Notes: generated by a model from the letters alone, not told the origin. 64,000 nt of DNA from Fragum whitleyi (GCA_948146395.1 OX411559.1:32518708-32582707), one strand, 5' to 3'. Shown: positions 1-12,985, counted from the stretch's first letter. Numbers and translations are program-made.

Positions 1-60
1 TCTCTCTCTCTCTCTCTCTCTCCTTCTCTTCCACCCCCTTCTCTCTCTATCTGTCTCTCT
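1..60. repeat. CT-rich microsatellite at window edge
   Basis: The window opens in a run of CT dinucleotides that decays into CT-rich sequence. A shorter GA-rich run lies at about 270-302. Both are simple-sequence DNA and the left end of the first is cut by the window. Confidence 0.9.
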
Positions 61-1692
61 ATACCATGTTAAACTCAAAGGGGACTATGGAAAATTGGTG
101 AATGTCCATACATTACAATTAACTTCAAAGTACATGTAGTAATATCAACATACTTTGCAAATACGTAATTTTGATACTAGAAGAACTGTAATGCTTGTGC
201 AGGCCAGTCAGCAATATAAGTCGCGACAAGTCCCCTTCTAGTGTGACAGTACATTTATTCAATTATTGTAGAGGGATAGAGAGAGAGAGAGAGAAAGATA
301 GAGGAACGCCCATCGGGCATTCACTCGTAAGTTAGTACATTCACGTGAGTATGAATGCAATCGAAGTGGCTTAGAAGCACTGAATTTACGTAAACAATTC
401 GTTTTTTTTCAGAAATTATGTTTCTTTTCTCTGTTTTTCTGCTATGATTATCAAATCAGATCTATTCGAAAAGTAGAAAACTCAGTGTTTAAAAGCCTTC
501 AATTTTTATCTTGACACAAAATTAGAATTAATTATTAAAGTTAATTTTTACCATCATACATAAGAAGAAATAATCAACGCTTATGAATTATCATTTTTGA
601 AAAATGTTATTTTTTAAATCGTACTGCGAAGCAGTAGATTTATATCTACCGTTTTCCAGAAATCCAGTCTGTTTGACACAGTACATTTTTACCATTATCT
701 TCTGAGCAATGTGTTCAAACCAAATTATGTGTTTTCAAACACCGAAGAAACGGCCTTTTCAGTCACAATCTACAAACTTTGTTTATACCTTATTTACTTT
801 TCGACAAATAGAGAAGAGGCTAATACAAAATTTGATGTAATTTTCGCTTTTAGTAATTACCAGTTAGTATTTTCGGTGTTTATAACAAGATTTTCGGTTG
901 AGTAAAGGAGTTGAAACGTACAATAGGTTAACTGTATAATTAATTTGTAGCACTTACAATATTACTGCTCTGAACTTTCTCGAACGGTCATTTACCAGTT
1001 GTAGGGCTGACAACCAATCAAATTCTGTTATGATTATCACTCGGTCAAAACCCACGCGTAAATTCAGACCACGTGTAAATTCAGATGGACATCGTCTGCT
1101 CGAAATGTGTCAATTAACTTGTTTGTCATTAGTCAATAGTCGTCTGCACTCAAACAGGGAGCGTGGGAAGTTTACTTTTTTTTCGCATGTGTTAACAAAT
1201 AGAAATAATTTTGTAATTTTGAAATATTTGATTTCAATGAGCACTCTGATCACGCTCCAATCCTATTTTCATTAAATTCAAATTTGAGTATGAAGAAAAA
1301 TTATTCAACAACAAATAAACCGACAAAAACATACGATAAACTGATATAGGGGTAAGTTCATATCGGACTCGGTTTCGACCCGAGTTAACCGGGTTTCCAT
1401 CAGAACGGCCTCGGTTTCGACACTAGTGATGTCATTGTAACCTTTCAACCTCGACGCTTCTGATCCTGGGTCAGGCCGGTGTTACTTGGGTTCCAAAATG
1501 GCGTCGAGAATAGTGCACAACGATTCGATTACAAAAAATAGCATAGGATAGCAGCAAGAGCGATCTATTTTTAGAACAACTCATGAATAATCATAGAGTG
1601 CTGCTAGATTTAATCGATTGGTCAGAAACCAAAGATATAAATAGCATAGTTGGCGATTTCACGTGTTTCTTGAGGGAAAATGCATTTACAGT
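61..1692. other. Intergenic DNA without a recognised gene
   Basis: AT-rich sequence. The only open frames are short (64 and 81 codons), lack codon structure resembling a gene and match no family I recognise. I see no strong repeat structure here apart from the GA-rich run near 270-302. Confidence 0.6.
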
Positions 1693-1697
1693 ATTTG

Positions 1698-2168
1698 GAT
1701 CCGCTCCGGTCACAATTTACTTCCTAGGTCGTTGTACCCTCAAATAGTCCGGTTAGAAAAAATGATATGCTCCTTTTGCCACACTGTTTTAATGTTTAAA
1801 TAACAGTAAAGGGCTTGAAATGAGGTTCAGCTAAGTGCCAGACCTCTGCTACATTTCATGCATAGGATTAAATGAATTTAGTTGCGAACTACTTTTTCTT
1901 GGAGCCTGACCTTTGATGGAGGTACCAGAGTTGACATACACTTTCGTACCAAGAGAATTTTGAGGGTAGTTGTGCGCAATGAAAAATTGTGAAAAAAGTT
2001 ATCCTGCAAGGTACTGTTTTCTGGGGCTGATGTGCAAGAACATAAATTGCTCTTTAAGCCACACTAAGTTATTTAGCCCAAATTAGTTTTTTAAAAGAGC
2101 TACAGACTGTCAAAATGTGCCAATTTACTATATAATTTAACACGGCCAAAACAGACAGGAGTGTAACC
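1698..2168. repeat. Left 471-bp direct repeat
   Basis: Begins GATCCGCTCCGG and ends GGAGTGTAACC. It has the same length as the right copy and appears identical. Related diverged sequence lies at 30922-31285 and 41165-41765. Confidence 0.9.
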
Positions 2169-2678
2169 TATATCAAGGAGGGGGGGGTCACACAAAAATA
2201 ACGCTTGTAATGTTCTTTTCATAGATTTTTGGCCCAAAATGTCACTGTGCACTAGTTAATATGTTCAACAATTGGATTTTAATAATATTCTTCCAATATA
2301 ATTGAAATTTGAATTTGATTTTTTTAAAAAAATATTAAAATGTCAATTTTATCCCTTTTAAGTACTTTGATTCCAATTGGAATGCTTTGGCCTTTTTCAC
2401 ATGATGTCATAACAAGCTGTCTGCACCATTGATCACCTGAACCAGACTTTTTAACTGTAAACAACTTGAATTTACATCTAAAAAAGATTTGGGTTAACCC
2501 CTAAACCTTGGGACATGAGCCCCTTAAACGCCCCTTTTGTATGAATTTGCTCTGTTTCGGCTAGCATCAAGCCTCATCAGTGGTGTTGCTCTACACCAGA
2601 CAGAGATTGTCTCATCCTGTCTCATCTCATCTTATTTGTGATTTGGTCCCGTAAATCTCTGTCTCATCTATTTCACTA

Positions 2679-4547
2679 TTAGTGGACAGTCTGCGCATAA
2701 TTATGTATGTCATCATTGGCCACGCCTTTAATGTAGTCCTGTATTTCGTTTATGTTTCGTTTTTTCTTAACCTCCCGGTGTTGAAATTCCATAAGAGCTC
2801 TTCTTCTAAGGCGGTTCCTTTTAAAAGTGTCGGTTTTTCTGTACAATTTGTCCTTAATTCTTTTTAAAGAAATTTGCTGGAGTCGCTTTTTGGCCCAAAC
2901 TCCAAGCCCGGTCCCCGATATTTTCCAAAGTTTCTTTCTGACTGCTATGTCCAGAGTATTGTTAGAACGCAATATTTGGGCTGAAAGTCTTCCAGTGAAA
3001 GTCCTGCTGTAGTTTATATTTTTGCTTAAGGTTGCAGATGCTGCCCTATTAAATGCTTCACACTTCTGTGTGGATGTCCTTGAACTCACACTGTAAATTG
3101 CACCTTCACTAAGTCTCATCTGCAAAATAACTTCCAACAGCGCCTTGTCGTTCTCAGTCATACGCAGATATGTTATGTTCGCAGGGCCTAGTACTTTAGA
3201 ATTGTGCCACCAAGTTGAAACGCCATCACATACAAGTGAATGGTTGGCACAGTTACTACAATTTCCAGCATAACAGTCAACAGTAGATGATCTTATTGAG
3301 GGTAAGTCTTTCAACATTTTGGTTATGTCCCCCTGTCCCCTTCTTGCCATTTCTTCAATTATAGCATTACACCGCATTCTTATGTCATTTCCCAGCTTCC
3401 CCTGTGCGGTCTGTCTGTCACGCTTCGTATTGAACGGGAACATTTTTTCACTAAAGTTAACGTTACGTACTTTCCTCTCTTGGCAAACGGATAAGTGATT
3501 CGGGTCGGCCTGCCTCGTCACATTCCACACGTCATCGAGAGTTCTGTAAAAGTCCTGCATGCCGAGCTGAGACTTTGTGTCGCCATCCGTGGTTAGCGTT
3601 CGAACCAAGAACCCGTCTTTGTATAAGTCTTCAGCCACATTGTAAGCCATTTTTCTTTCTGAGTGTGGTGTGAAGTATTCTAAGTCTGCAGAGCAACCTG
3701 CATGACCACCAGGGCAGAATACATCCAGTCCTTTGTATCTGAGGGAGGCCCCTGTCATACAGAGCTTGTTTTCAACCGACATCGCGACAATGAACTTGTA
3801 TTCTGTATGATTCTCGGTCGCTATAGTATAATCCTGAGATGAGCTTTGCCCTGGTTTGTAGGAGGAAATCATTCTCTGGCTATTATATCTAGCATCAATT
3901 GAAAGGTCTAGCTGCTTTGGATCCTTTGAGCCAATAGAAATGTTGTGTTTAGTCACAATTTCACGTTTCTCTGCCATATCATCACTGTTTATCTTTACAA
4001 TCTTCTTGCTGACCTGCTTGCAGAGTTCATGCATATGGCTTGCTGCTGGAAAAGGCAGGTCAAGTTGTGTGAATAAGTCCTCAGCTCTGGATACACCCAT
4101 GGGACTATCCATCAGTGCCACAGCAAGATTCGTATTGAGTACCGCCGCGCCTCTGGTGTCCTTAATTTCCTCATACATTTTGAAAAAATCTGACAGATAG
4201 CCACATGAGTTGCATTTAAATTGTAGTTTTATTCCAAGTCCTGCTTTCACCTCATTTGCAAAGGTGATCTGAGGAGCCCTGCATCTTGTCCTGTTGTGGC
4301 TTTTCACCAGTTGATTTATAGAAAATACTAACTTGCTCATGCTCACAATACGGTTTCCCTTGAAGGCATCTTGATCTGTGTCACGTTGTCGCAGGTTATA
4401 GGTGCGATCCCCAGAAAGGGTGTTGTCGGTAGTTGAAATAGAACCATTTTCTTCACCGGTTTGACTGGAGGGTCCTGGTTGGTTACTTCTCAATAAATGA
4501 TATGTATTCCCTTTTTGAAAATAGTTTGATCTGCTGCGTTTAACCAT
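2679..4547 (-). CDS. Mutator-like transposase (single exon, intact)
   Basis: A 622-residue open frame starting at an ATG with no interruption. From the family pattern it is a DDE transposase of the Mutator-like group (the invertebrate 'Mutator-like transposase domain'), which cuts and rejoins transposon DNA in the nucleus. Seen in order: a basic, low-complexity N-terminus; a CNSCG zinc-knuckle-like motif at about residues 112-116; a helical region; LSID with Asp about 218; TTDGD with Asp about 321-323; a Cys/His-rich insert at about 425-440; and TQKCEAFNR with Glu about 497. The two Asp regions and the Glu are my candidates for the catalytic triad. The C-terminus is very basic. Family assignment rests on remembered domain pattern, not a search. 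It lies between 471-bp direct repeats and is probably still able to make full-length protein. Confidence 0.78.
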   Translation of the reverse strand: MVKRSRSNYFQKGNTYHLLRSNQPGPSSQTGEENGSISTTDNTLSGDRTYNLRQRDTDQDAFKGNRIVSMSKLVFSINQLVKSHNRTRCRAPQITFANEVKAGLGIKLQFKCNSCGYLSDFFKMYEEIKDTRGAAVLNTNLAVALMDSPMGVSRAEDLFTQLDLPFPAASHMHELCKQVSKKIVKINSDDMAEKREIVTKHNISIGSKDPKQLDLSIDARYNSQRMISSYKPGQSSSQDYTIATENHTEYKFIVAMSVENKLCMTGASLRYKGLDVFCPGGHAGCSADLEYFTPHSERKMAYNVAEDLYKDGFLVRTLTTDGDTKSQLGMQDFYRTLDDVWNVTRQADPNHLSVCQERKVRNVNFSEKMFPFNTKRDRQTAQGKLGNDIRMRCNAIIEEMARRGQGDITKMLKDLPSIRSSTVDCYAGNCSNCANHSLVCDGVSTWWHNSKVLGPANITYLRMTENDKALLEVILQMRLSEGAIYSVSSRTSTQKCEAFNRAASATLSKNINYSRTFTGRLSAQILRSNNTLDIAVRKKLWKISGTGLGVWAKKRLQQISLKRIKDKLYRKTDTFKRNRLRRRALMEFQHREVKKKRNINEIQDYIKGVANDDIHNYAQTVH

Positions 4548-5450
4548 GTCGAAAAAATATTTTATTTATTTTAAGATTTCTCTATAATGAATGAGTAGCT
4601 GGTTATGGTATTGAAAGGCTTTTGCATCTTCTTTTATACCTACCCAGCAATGTCAGTGTCATATGACGGCACTAATTGGATTGGTTGGCATTCAAAGTGA
4701 CCACTTGATATTAAGATAATCAGCTTCCAAACCCTAGCCCTTGTATGGATATATCCTGTTAGAGCCCATTCTCTTTGTTTCACCAATATCCTTGTATTTT
4801 TATACAGCAGCCTCTTTGATCAAAATGGTAAAAGTAAAAAAAAATAGAACTTAAGATTTAACATAATAGACAAAAGATAAACACCACCACTATTTTGCTC
4901 TAAAGGCCTAATGCCCATTTACAGTTCACCTTACCCTTTTCAACACTGTCAAATTAAGTGTATTTTCCTTTTTCCTAGGTGTTTTTTTACTCTAACTTAG
5001 TGTAAACATATTAGATTTTTAGAATCAGCCATTCATGAGGTTTTGTGTTCATAGTATTGAAATTTCTATACAATAATTGAACTTTTTTTAAAATTTTAAT
5101 TCACTTTTTTTTTTAAATGCTATTTTTTAAAGCATTTCATTTTAGCATAGACATCTGGGAAAGGGTTCAAAGTGAAGAAGAGTAATTTTTCTGCAAGGGA
5201 CTTTTTATTTTATGAAAATTGATGACTTTTTACAAAAGTTATGACAATTTCTAACCATCAGGTGAGGGAAACTGAAACTACCCCTTTTTGGGCCCTAATT
5301 TCAGAAATATAGGCCTTGTACTAATTCTACTGCCATTTTTCTTCTATGTGATATTTTTGGAAAATTTAAAAACGGGGAATGTTGTAATACATATGCGCTT
5401 CAAATGGGGGCATTTTTGTCAAAATTGAAAAAAAAAAGTTTGATATTTAG
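4548..5450. other. Transposon internal non-coding and upstream region
   Basis: Sequence between the transposase start and the right direct repeat, AT-rich with T and A runs. The transposase promoter should lie here because the gene reads leftward. No specific core promoter element can be assigned confidently. Confidence 0.5.
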
Positions 5451-5921
5451 GATCCGCTCCGGTCACAATTTACTTCCTAGGTCGTTGTACCCTCAAATAG
5501 TCCGGTTAGAAAAAATGATATGCTCCTTTTGCCACACTGTTTTAATGTTTAAATAACAGTAAAGGGCTTGAAATGAGGTTCAGCTAAGTGCCAGACCTCT
5601 GCTACATTTCATGCATAGGATTAAATGAATTTAGTTGCGAACTACTTTTTCTTGGAGCCTGACCTTTGATGGAGGTACCAGAGTTGACATACACTTTCGT
5701 ACCAAGAGAATTTTGAGGGTAGTTGTGCGCAATGAAAAATTGTGAAAAAAGTTATCCTGCAAGGTACTGTTTTCTGGGGCTGATGTGCAAGAACATAAAT
5801 TGCTCTTTAAGCCACACTAAGTTATTTAGCCCAAATTAGTTTTTTAAAAGAGCTACAGACTGTCAAAATGTGCCAATTTACTATATAATTTAACACGGCC
5901 AAAACAGACAGGAGTGTAACC
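5451..5921. repeat. Right 471-bp direct repeat
   Basis: Appears identical to 1698-2168 over the full 471 bases with no length difference. It is followed by ATTTG, matching the bases before the left copy. Confidence 0.9.
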
Positions 5922-5926
5922 ATTTG

Positions 5927-7452
<1,526 letters not shown>

Positions 7453-8285
7453 TACTGTTAGTATAATGGCGAAATTGACATTCATTCCGATCAAAACCAT
7501 TCAAAATCATTCGCTCAGCCCTCCATTCATTAATTCCTAACACACATTCACTCAAATCACTCAAAAACACTCTGAAATTGTTCAAGAACACTTCGAAACT
7601 GATCAATATACCAATCAAATCACTCAAATAATTGCGTAGTTTTATTGTCATGTGTTGATTCTTAAGCGTCTGATTTTTCTTTGAAGAAACCAAATCAGAA
7701 GGGAGGTGAAATTTTGTGTGCTTATTTCGTCCGAAATTATCGACTATGTTTTTACCTCCATCTCTAATCCAATTTCATTCCAAAACAAAGCTATTCATCT
7801 TGTAAATTGCACTATGTTCATTCTAAATCATTCGTTCAGTGCTCCATTCTCTCATTCAAAAAAAAAGAAGGCGTATGCCGAAACGTTGGTACTTAAAATA
7901 ATAATAAGAAATATACGTGTTGTAGTTATTTTAAAAATCATTCTCTCATTCCAAACACTCAGTCGAACTGAACAAAAACGCTCCAAAACCTTTTGAAAAT
8001 ATTTCGAAATCGTCCAATACGATCAACATTTCATTATAATCGATCAAGTTATTCACGATTTTATTGGCTGGTATGGATTTTAAATTGTCTGATTGGTCCA
8101 CGAAGACACAGAAAAGTACGTATATTTTATTTAAGGGAGATAATAAGTACCGCTAATTTTGTTCACCTAGAACAGATCTAGCGATATTGGAATACCTCCC
8201 TTTAATTTAACTCGAAACGCACTCAACACACCTATTCAATTTCATTCCAAAGTAATTCCAAAATCATTCATCTTTTCGATCTCCC
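7453..8285 (-). mobile_element. Two adjacent copies of an abundant MITE family (minus orientation)
   Basis: This family is about 400 bp long. One end reads (plus orientation) GACAAGATGAATGATTTTGG, the other carries GAGTGTCAATTTCACGATGT, and the middle is often a palindrome of the form GGGAGGTAAT ... AAAATTAGCGATA ... ACCTCCCTTTAAT. Here a copy spans about 7453-7815 and a second about 7816-8285, both reversed. They encode no protein. Ends are approximate because the copies have diverged. Confidence 0.65.
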
Positions 8286-8436
8286 GAGGAAGTTGCAACG
8301 TGTAAAAGTCAAACTGCAAATACTACAGAGCACTTTCCCTCTGAATCCGAGACTAGAAATATTTCATATGGCGCTGACGGGAAGGCCTACCATTTCTTAG
8401 TTAATCTTGAGCGCTTCGTTATTCTTAAATCAAGAC

Positions 8437-8571
8437 AGCCCTACGTTTATGATAACAAAGCAGCGCAAACTGTTAGACAATGCTACTCCGCTTTGCACAA
8501 GCGAATGCGTGCAAAGCAGAGTGAAATTGGCTGCCAGTTTTCGCCGCTTTGTTATTATGAACGCAATACTG
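8437..8571. mobile_element. Palindromic MITE (AGCCCTnCGTT family)
   Basis: A 135-bp imperfect hairpin whose arms contain GCTTTGCAC and its complement. The same family recurs at 57804-57937, 62052-62178 and 62180-62313. Confidence 0.7.
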
Positions 8572-9267
8572 GTTTCGGCTATATACCTAACTTTTCTGTC
8601 AAATTGAGGGGAGACCAATCTGAAATCTACAACAATGTTAATTGATCTCCCTTGCTATTATTTTGTCAGAACTTTGTCAGATTCGCTGGCCGTTTGGTTG
8701 GGGCTTAGTGTTCATAGTCGTGTGGTTTCGAGTGCCAGTCAATCTGTTTTTTTGTTTTTTTGTTTTTTAATCTGTGAAGACTCTTTAGAATATAAACTAG
8801 TTTTAATCAACTCTTTAGATTGGCTAAAAAGAATAGAATGCATCTATAAATTGTGTCTGATTCCAACAAAAACAACGAACGAAAAGTTCCGCTCTTTACT
8901 GCATTAAAATATAAGCATGTGTGTGACAATTTCAACAATTTCACATGTTCGCAACCAATCGGGAACTCTCGGCGATTCTACGGAATAGACCTCGGAAATA
9001 ATATGGGCGTAGAATTGAAGGCGCGTAATATCGCACACGGATTTTTTGTCCATAACTGAAGAAACAAAATCAAGGAATGGTTGAAACTGTACATTTTATA
9101 ATTTGATAATAAAACTTAGTGTTTTACTACGTTTTGTCATCAAAATATGATATGCCCAAAAGATCTCAACAGACGATCAGAGGCATTTACGAAACGTGTT
9201 TTTTTTTTTCTAGCGTATGAATTACCGAAGTACCACCAGAAGCCGAATCACAAAAAAGAAAAGTATT

Positions 9268-9690
9268 GATATTGGAATGATTTTGGAATGAAATTGAATT
9301 AGTGTGTGGAGTGAGTTTTGAGTGAAATTAAAGGGAGGTAATCAATGTCGTTAAATTTGGTCATGGTGAACAAAATTGGCGATATTTGTTAACTCCCTTT
9401 AATAAATTACTCATACAGGTTCTATAAAAAGCTTCCTATTTCTTTTGGAACAAATCAGACGCTTACAATTTCAATTATGTCAAAGGAAAAGCGATTTGTT
9501 TACTACCTTCATTTATTTTGAATATAGTTGATCTTTTTTTTATTTGTCATTTGTAGCGTTTTTGAATGGTTTTAGTTGGTGTTTGTAATGGATGAAATGA
9601 GCGCTTATTGAGAGTTTTAGAATGATTTTGATCGAGATTAATGTCAATTTTACAATGTTGTTAACTGTAAGCAGCTTTTGACTAGAGCTG
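9268..9690 (+). mobile_element. Copy of the abundant ACCTCC MITE family
   Basis: It starts with GGAATGATTTTGGAATGAAA, has the internal GGGAGGTAAT ... CTCCCTTTAAT inverted pair, and ends with the AATGTCAATTTTACAATGTT terminus typical of the family. Confidence 0.65.
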
Positions 9691-9838
9691 GGGCAAGCCC
9701 TCGAGTACCAGTGTATCGGGTGGGGTAACGTGGCTACCCGGGTCATGAAATATTACCCGTTACCCGACTATTGAAAAAAGCATTTTGTAACTTTGTAGTT
9801 TAAAATAGCATTCGATTCTTTTCTGAAGTTGATTTCCA

Positions 9839-10068
9839 GGGCCCAAGGTTATAAAACTTTTCTCATTCTCAAGTCAAAATTTTCTCAAATTTCAATTTGA
9901 GATTAAAGCCGTTAGTCCGTTTTATTTCTCATTTTAATGTATTAACATAAAAGATAGTATTAATAAGTTGTTATAAATAACAACTTATTAATATTATCTT
10001 TTATTTTCATACACTTATTTAAATTTAAGATCTGAGAAAATTCTCAGTTGAGTTTAATATCCTCGGGC
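9839..10068. mobile_element. Inverted-repeat MITE with central palindrome
   Basis: Ends in GGGCCC... and ...CGGGCC. The left arm carries AAAACTTTTCTCATTCTCAA and the right arm a related inverted sequence. The centre (9951-10001) is a nearly perfect hairpin, AATAAGTTGTTATAAATAAC flanked by complementary arms. A related TTTTCTCATGCTC hairpin lies at about 56698-56760. Confidence 0.55.
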
Positions 10069-11111
10069 CTAGATGGTCTTACAGAGAGTTTTGAGAGTCC
10101 TGGCTACTTATTTGTCAGTCACAGACGCGCATCACATGCGAGCCTTGAAACCCTGTCAAAATTTGTATGCTCAAACCGCACTTTACAGAAATTCTTGAAC
10201 CGTCTTTGTATAAAGGTTGACCCGTTATAGTTCCGTAACATTTCGGAATTCATTCACCTATGAGTTCAAACCTCCGACGCGCTTTTTTTATCATACTTTT
10301 CTCGTCCCTCTTAAAAGCTCAGACTCGAGGAATATTTTTTTTTCACTATGATATTAGAAAACGACTATTTCAAGTTAAATCCGTTTGCGACATAACAGAT
10401 GCAAGGAAGTCTTTATCATTGCATAAAAGTGAATTATTAACCGAAGTTATGTATCTTAAATCGCGATGAAAATATGTTTCCCATTTAATTTAAGAAAAGA
10501 ACATAATTTCCCTGCTAAGCCTTTTTTCGAGCCCGTCCCCGAAACGGAGAAGAATAAAACACTGCCAAAGTTACCACGTAGATAATTGAGATCAGTAGAG
10601 CTTCAATTGTTGATTATTTTATCACAATTATTATTATTATTTTTGGAAGTACAATGTATTAGGAGAAGTCGTATTTTTGTTTGTCTGTGCTAGAAAAAGC
10701 TAAAGAGACTAGTAAGTTACATTCACATTGGAAATGATAATCGCATTCATTTTTCGAATGAAATTGATAAAGTGTTAAGTAGATTAAAATGATAGCTTTA
10801 TCAGAAAATAAATTCAAAATTAAAAAAAAATCTTCTTAGTTTAATTGACAAAAGAAATGTGAATAACGCCACCCCTTCCGATAAAAAAAAAGTCATTAAG
10901 TTGTTGACGAGAAGTCAAGTGCTCTGATGGGGCTGGGTATTATAGTCCTCAAATGTACCCATTTATACATCTGGCTTGAGAGGAGAATTGATAGCGTTCA
11001 CCATTTGTCTTTAACAGATTCACTTAAAAGCGGCGGGATTCGAGCCATGACAGGGACCATCGAATTGCGAGTTCTGCGTTGTACAAAATACCCCGAAATT
11101 CACCTTAACCG
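10069..11111. other. Intergenic DNA downstream of the Cys-rich gene
   Basis: No gene or clear repeat boundary was recognised. Because the Cys-rich gene is on the minus strand, its 3' untranslated region and polyadenylation site should lie in the right part of this interval, but no signal can be fixed. Confidence 0.5.
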
Positions 11112-11843
11112 CTAAAGCGATAGCCCACTACAATCACACCCACCAAAATCACACCCGCTACAATCACATCCGCTTAAACAACAGCCGCTACTTTCACACC
11201 CGCCATTACATTCACAACAACTACGATCTAAAAATCCTTCCACACAACAACAGCATACGCCTTCGTGAAAGCAACAACATTCTCCGTTGTGGAAACAACA
11301 ACATTCACCTTGATTATAACAACAACATTCTCCGTCGCTATAGCAACAACATTCTCCGTCGCTATAGCAACAACCATCACCGTCATGACAACAACATCCA
11401 TCGTCAATGCAACAACAACACCATACAGTGTCCCAAATATATATGCAACAATTATTATCTTGAGGACAGCAACAACACTTATCGTCATGACAACACTCCT
11501 TATGGCAACCACAACACCCGTTGTCATTACATTTGCAACACCCGCTGTTATTTCCACTATTGTTGGGCGGTATACAAAAGCAACAAAATAAGTTGCAGTC
11601 GCTACTTGACACGTATGGGCTGTGATTGGTAAAAGAATGAACACTTTTGTTTCTAACGTGTTCTTCATGGTCGGTTACCGTCATTGGATGTACAATGTTA
11701 CTGCGTGGTAGTCCGTTTTGGATGTGTTCTTCCGAAGAAATGACTCCAGTGTGTAACCCTACTTCGTCGACCTGGCCGTTTGGCACAAACATGCCTGCAT
11801 TCGATGTGGGCTGAGTTGTTACGGCTCCTTCCGCCATGGGCAT
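11112..11843 (-). CDS. Cysteine-rich protein with Cys-cluster octapeptide repeats
   Basis: Predicted protein of 243 residues. The open frame continues 37 codons further upstream, but a polypyrimidine tract and CAG acceptor lie just before base 11850, so the first ATG of the exon (11843, MPMAEG) is the likely start; a 5' leader exon must lie upstream. The N-terminal 80 or so residues are polar and Cys-free and carry AVTTQP. The C-terminal half has 57 Cys, including CCCC runs and at least five tandem octapeptides of the type xxxGECCC, ending CDCSGLSL. It has no signal peptide and no membrane helix, so an intracellular location is likely; the clusters could bind metal or be acylated, which is inference. 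It shares the TTQP start region, acceptor position and CDC-rich end with the genes at 22067 and 36087. I do not recognise a named family. Confidence 0.72.
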   Translation of the reverse strand: MPMAEGAVTTQPTSNAGMFVPNGQVDEVGLHTGVISSEEHIQNGLPRSNIVHPMTVTDHEEHVRNKSVHSFTNHSPYVSSSDCNLFCCFCIPPNNSGNNSGCCKCNDNGCCGCHKECCHDDKCCCCPQDNNCCIYIWDTVWCCCCIDDGCCCHDGDGCCYSDGECCCYSDGECCCYNQGECCCFHNGECCCFHEGVCCCCVEGFLDRSCCECNGGCESSGCCLSGCDCSGCDFGGCDCSGLSL

Positions 11844-11942
11844 CGTCTGTCTGAAATTTGAAAAAAAAAAATCCACGAAAGTATCAAATCTGTAACTAAC
11901 ATCTATCAAACCTGTAACAAAACAAGTCCCGTTATTTGGTGG

Positions 11943-12078
11943 TGTAACCGTCATAGTTCCGCAAATTTCGAAACTCGTGAAAATTCCTCATGGTAACCGG
12001 GGTTTCCTAATGAAAATCATTAAGAAACCTCTTTTAACACTGGTACACCGAAACGTTGAGGAACTATTACGGGTCCAC
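11943..12078. mobile_element. Palindromic MITE (CATAGTTCCG family)
   Basis: About 135 bp. Arms begin GTCATAGTTCCGCAAATTTC and end with the related inverse GAAACGTTGAGGAACTATTA. A second copy is at about 13961-14100 and a half copy near 10225-10262. It lies immediately upstream of the Cys-rich gene's transcribed region. Confidence 0.6.
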
Positions 12079-12689
12079 AAACTTAAGATTGCAGTACTAT
12101 ATGTTTGACAGACTTTTTAACTATTTTGTGTTTTGGAAACCGATGTTTTATAAGAAAAAAAACTTGAAAAATTTTTTGGCACGACGTTTTTCTAGTTTGA
12201 AGACGATTTAATATGACGATAAAATTTACAGTGACATACACGTTCATTGACAAGAAGTTTGCATATATTTATTATATAATTTGAACTTCCAACTAAAATT
12301 AATTAGCAGTCATAGATAAAGATTTGTGTTAATTTACGATTTTAGACAGAGTTAGAAAATGTAAGTTATCAAAAGTTATAAAGAAATAAAATTACCTTCG
12401 CTCCTATTAGGCTGAACAGAGTCGTAAAAAGTCCGTACTCCTCTTAATTACGGATCATGGAGACGTTAAATCCAGGGACTGCATGGAAAGGGGTTAAGAA
12501 CCGCATATAAATAAAAAAAAAGTTGAATGTCCAGTGTCGTATTTTCTATTATTACCGCGTAGTTTTTCTTTCAAATGATCTTTGAAATATGCACAGAACG
12601 CCTTGATACTATATTATACACATAAAAAAGTTTTAAAATACGTGTTACAAATATGAAGTATGCGGTTGAATCGGTGTTTGGGGGACAAA
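12079..12689. other. Intergenic DNA upstream of the Cys-rich gene
   Basis: AT-rich; no gene seen. The promoter and leader exon of the minus-strand Cys-rich gene probably lie in this direction but cannot be placed. Confidence 0.45.
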
Positions 12690-12730
12690 ATGCCGTAACT
12701 ACAGCTTGTCAAAAGCTGTAGTTACGGCAT
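12690..12730. repeat. Perfect short hairpin
   Basis: ATGCCGTAACTACAGCTT and its reverse complement are separated by about 5 bases. Similar CTGTAGTTACG half-palindromes occur at 25704-25740, 45612-45655 and 45925-45970, so this is a dispersed element core. Confidence 0.8.
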
Positions 12731-12891
12731 GTTTGTCGCTTAATAACGAAATATTTTAATCCGATTTGTACGTATATAACCGTTGGACTTAAACGAGGTT
12801 CTCTAATCTTCGATTTTGTTTTTGACGCCTAATGTCTAAGGGACTTTTGTCGTCTAGAATATTTCGTTCAAATATCACCGCATTTAGTATT

Positions 12892-12985
12892 TTTTTTTTT
12901 TTTTTTTTTGTTATCGCGGGGTAAGAGCACCTACCCATCGATTCTTGGTATTTCTCTCACGTTTCCGTTACCACTGCACCCTTTA
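12892..12985 (-). mobile_element. SINE 3' fragment (minus) after a poly-T run
   Basis: A run of about 19 T is followed by TTATCGCGG and GAGCACCTA, then TGGTATTTCTCTC. This matches the 3' half of the SINE at 32800-33072 in the same orientation. The tRNA-like head is missing. Confidence 0.6.

Larger units (their letters stand above)
1698..5921 (-). mobile_element. Mutator-like transposon bounded by 471-bp direct repeats
   Basis: Two copies of a 471-bp sequence (1698-2168 and 5451-5921) lie in the same orientation with equal length and no difference that I could find by eye. They bracket an intact Mutator-type transposase gene read on the minus strand. ATTTG stands immediately outside both ends (1693-1697 and 5922-5926), which looks like a 5-bp target-site duplication (6 bp if the next G is counted). 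The direct repeat ends in GACAGGAGTGTAACC, the same terminus as the short element at 41165-41765, but it lacks that element's opposite inverted end. Long direct terminal repeats are unusual for a cut-and-paste DNA transposon. The near identity of the repeats implies a recent event. Confidence 0.7.

Noticed and set aside
1698..5921. LTR retrotransposon
   Set aside because: The terminal repeats do not begin TG or end CA, and the only long frame is a DNA transposase on the opposite strand; no reverse transcriptase or gag seen.
11228..11668. Val-rich and Thr-rich frames (minus 11228-11668, plus 11265-11591)
   Set aside because: Shadow frames of the Cys-rich gene's repeated codons.
11844..11954. 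Upstream extension of the large Cys-rich protein by 37 residues
   Set aside because: A polypyrimidine tract and CAG acceptor lie inside it, so it is most likely intron.
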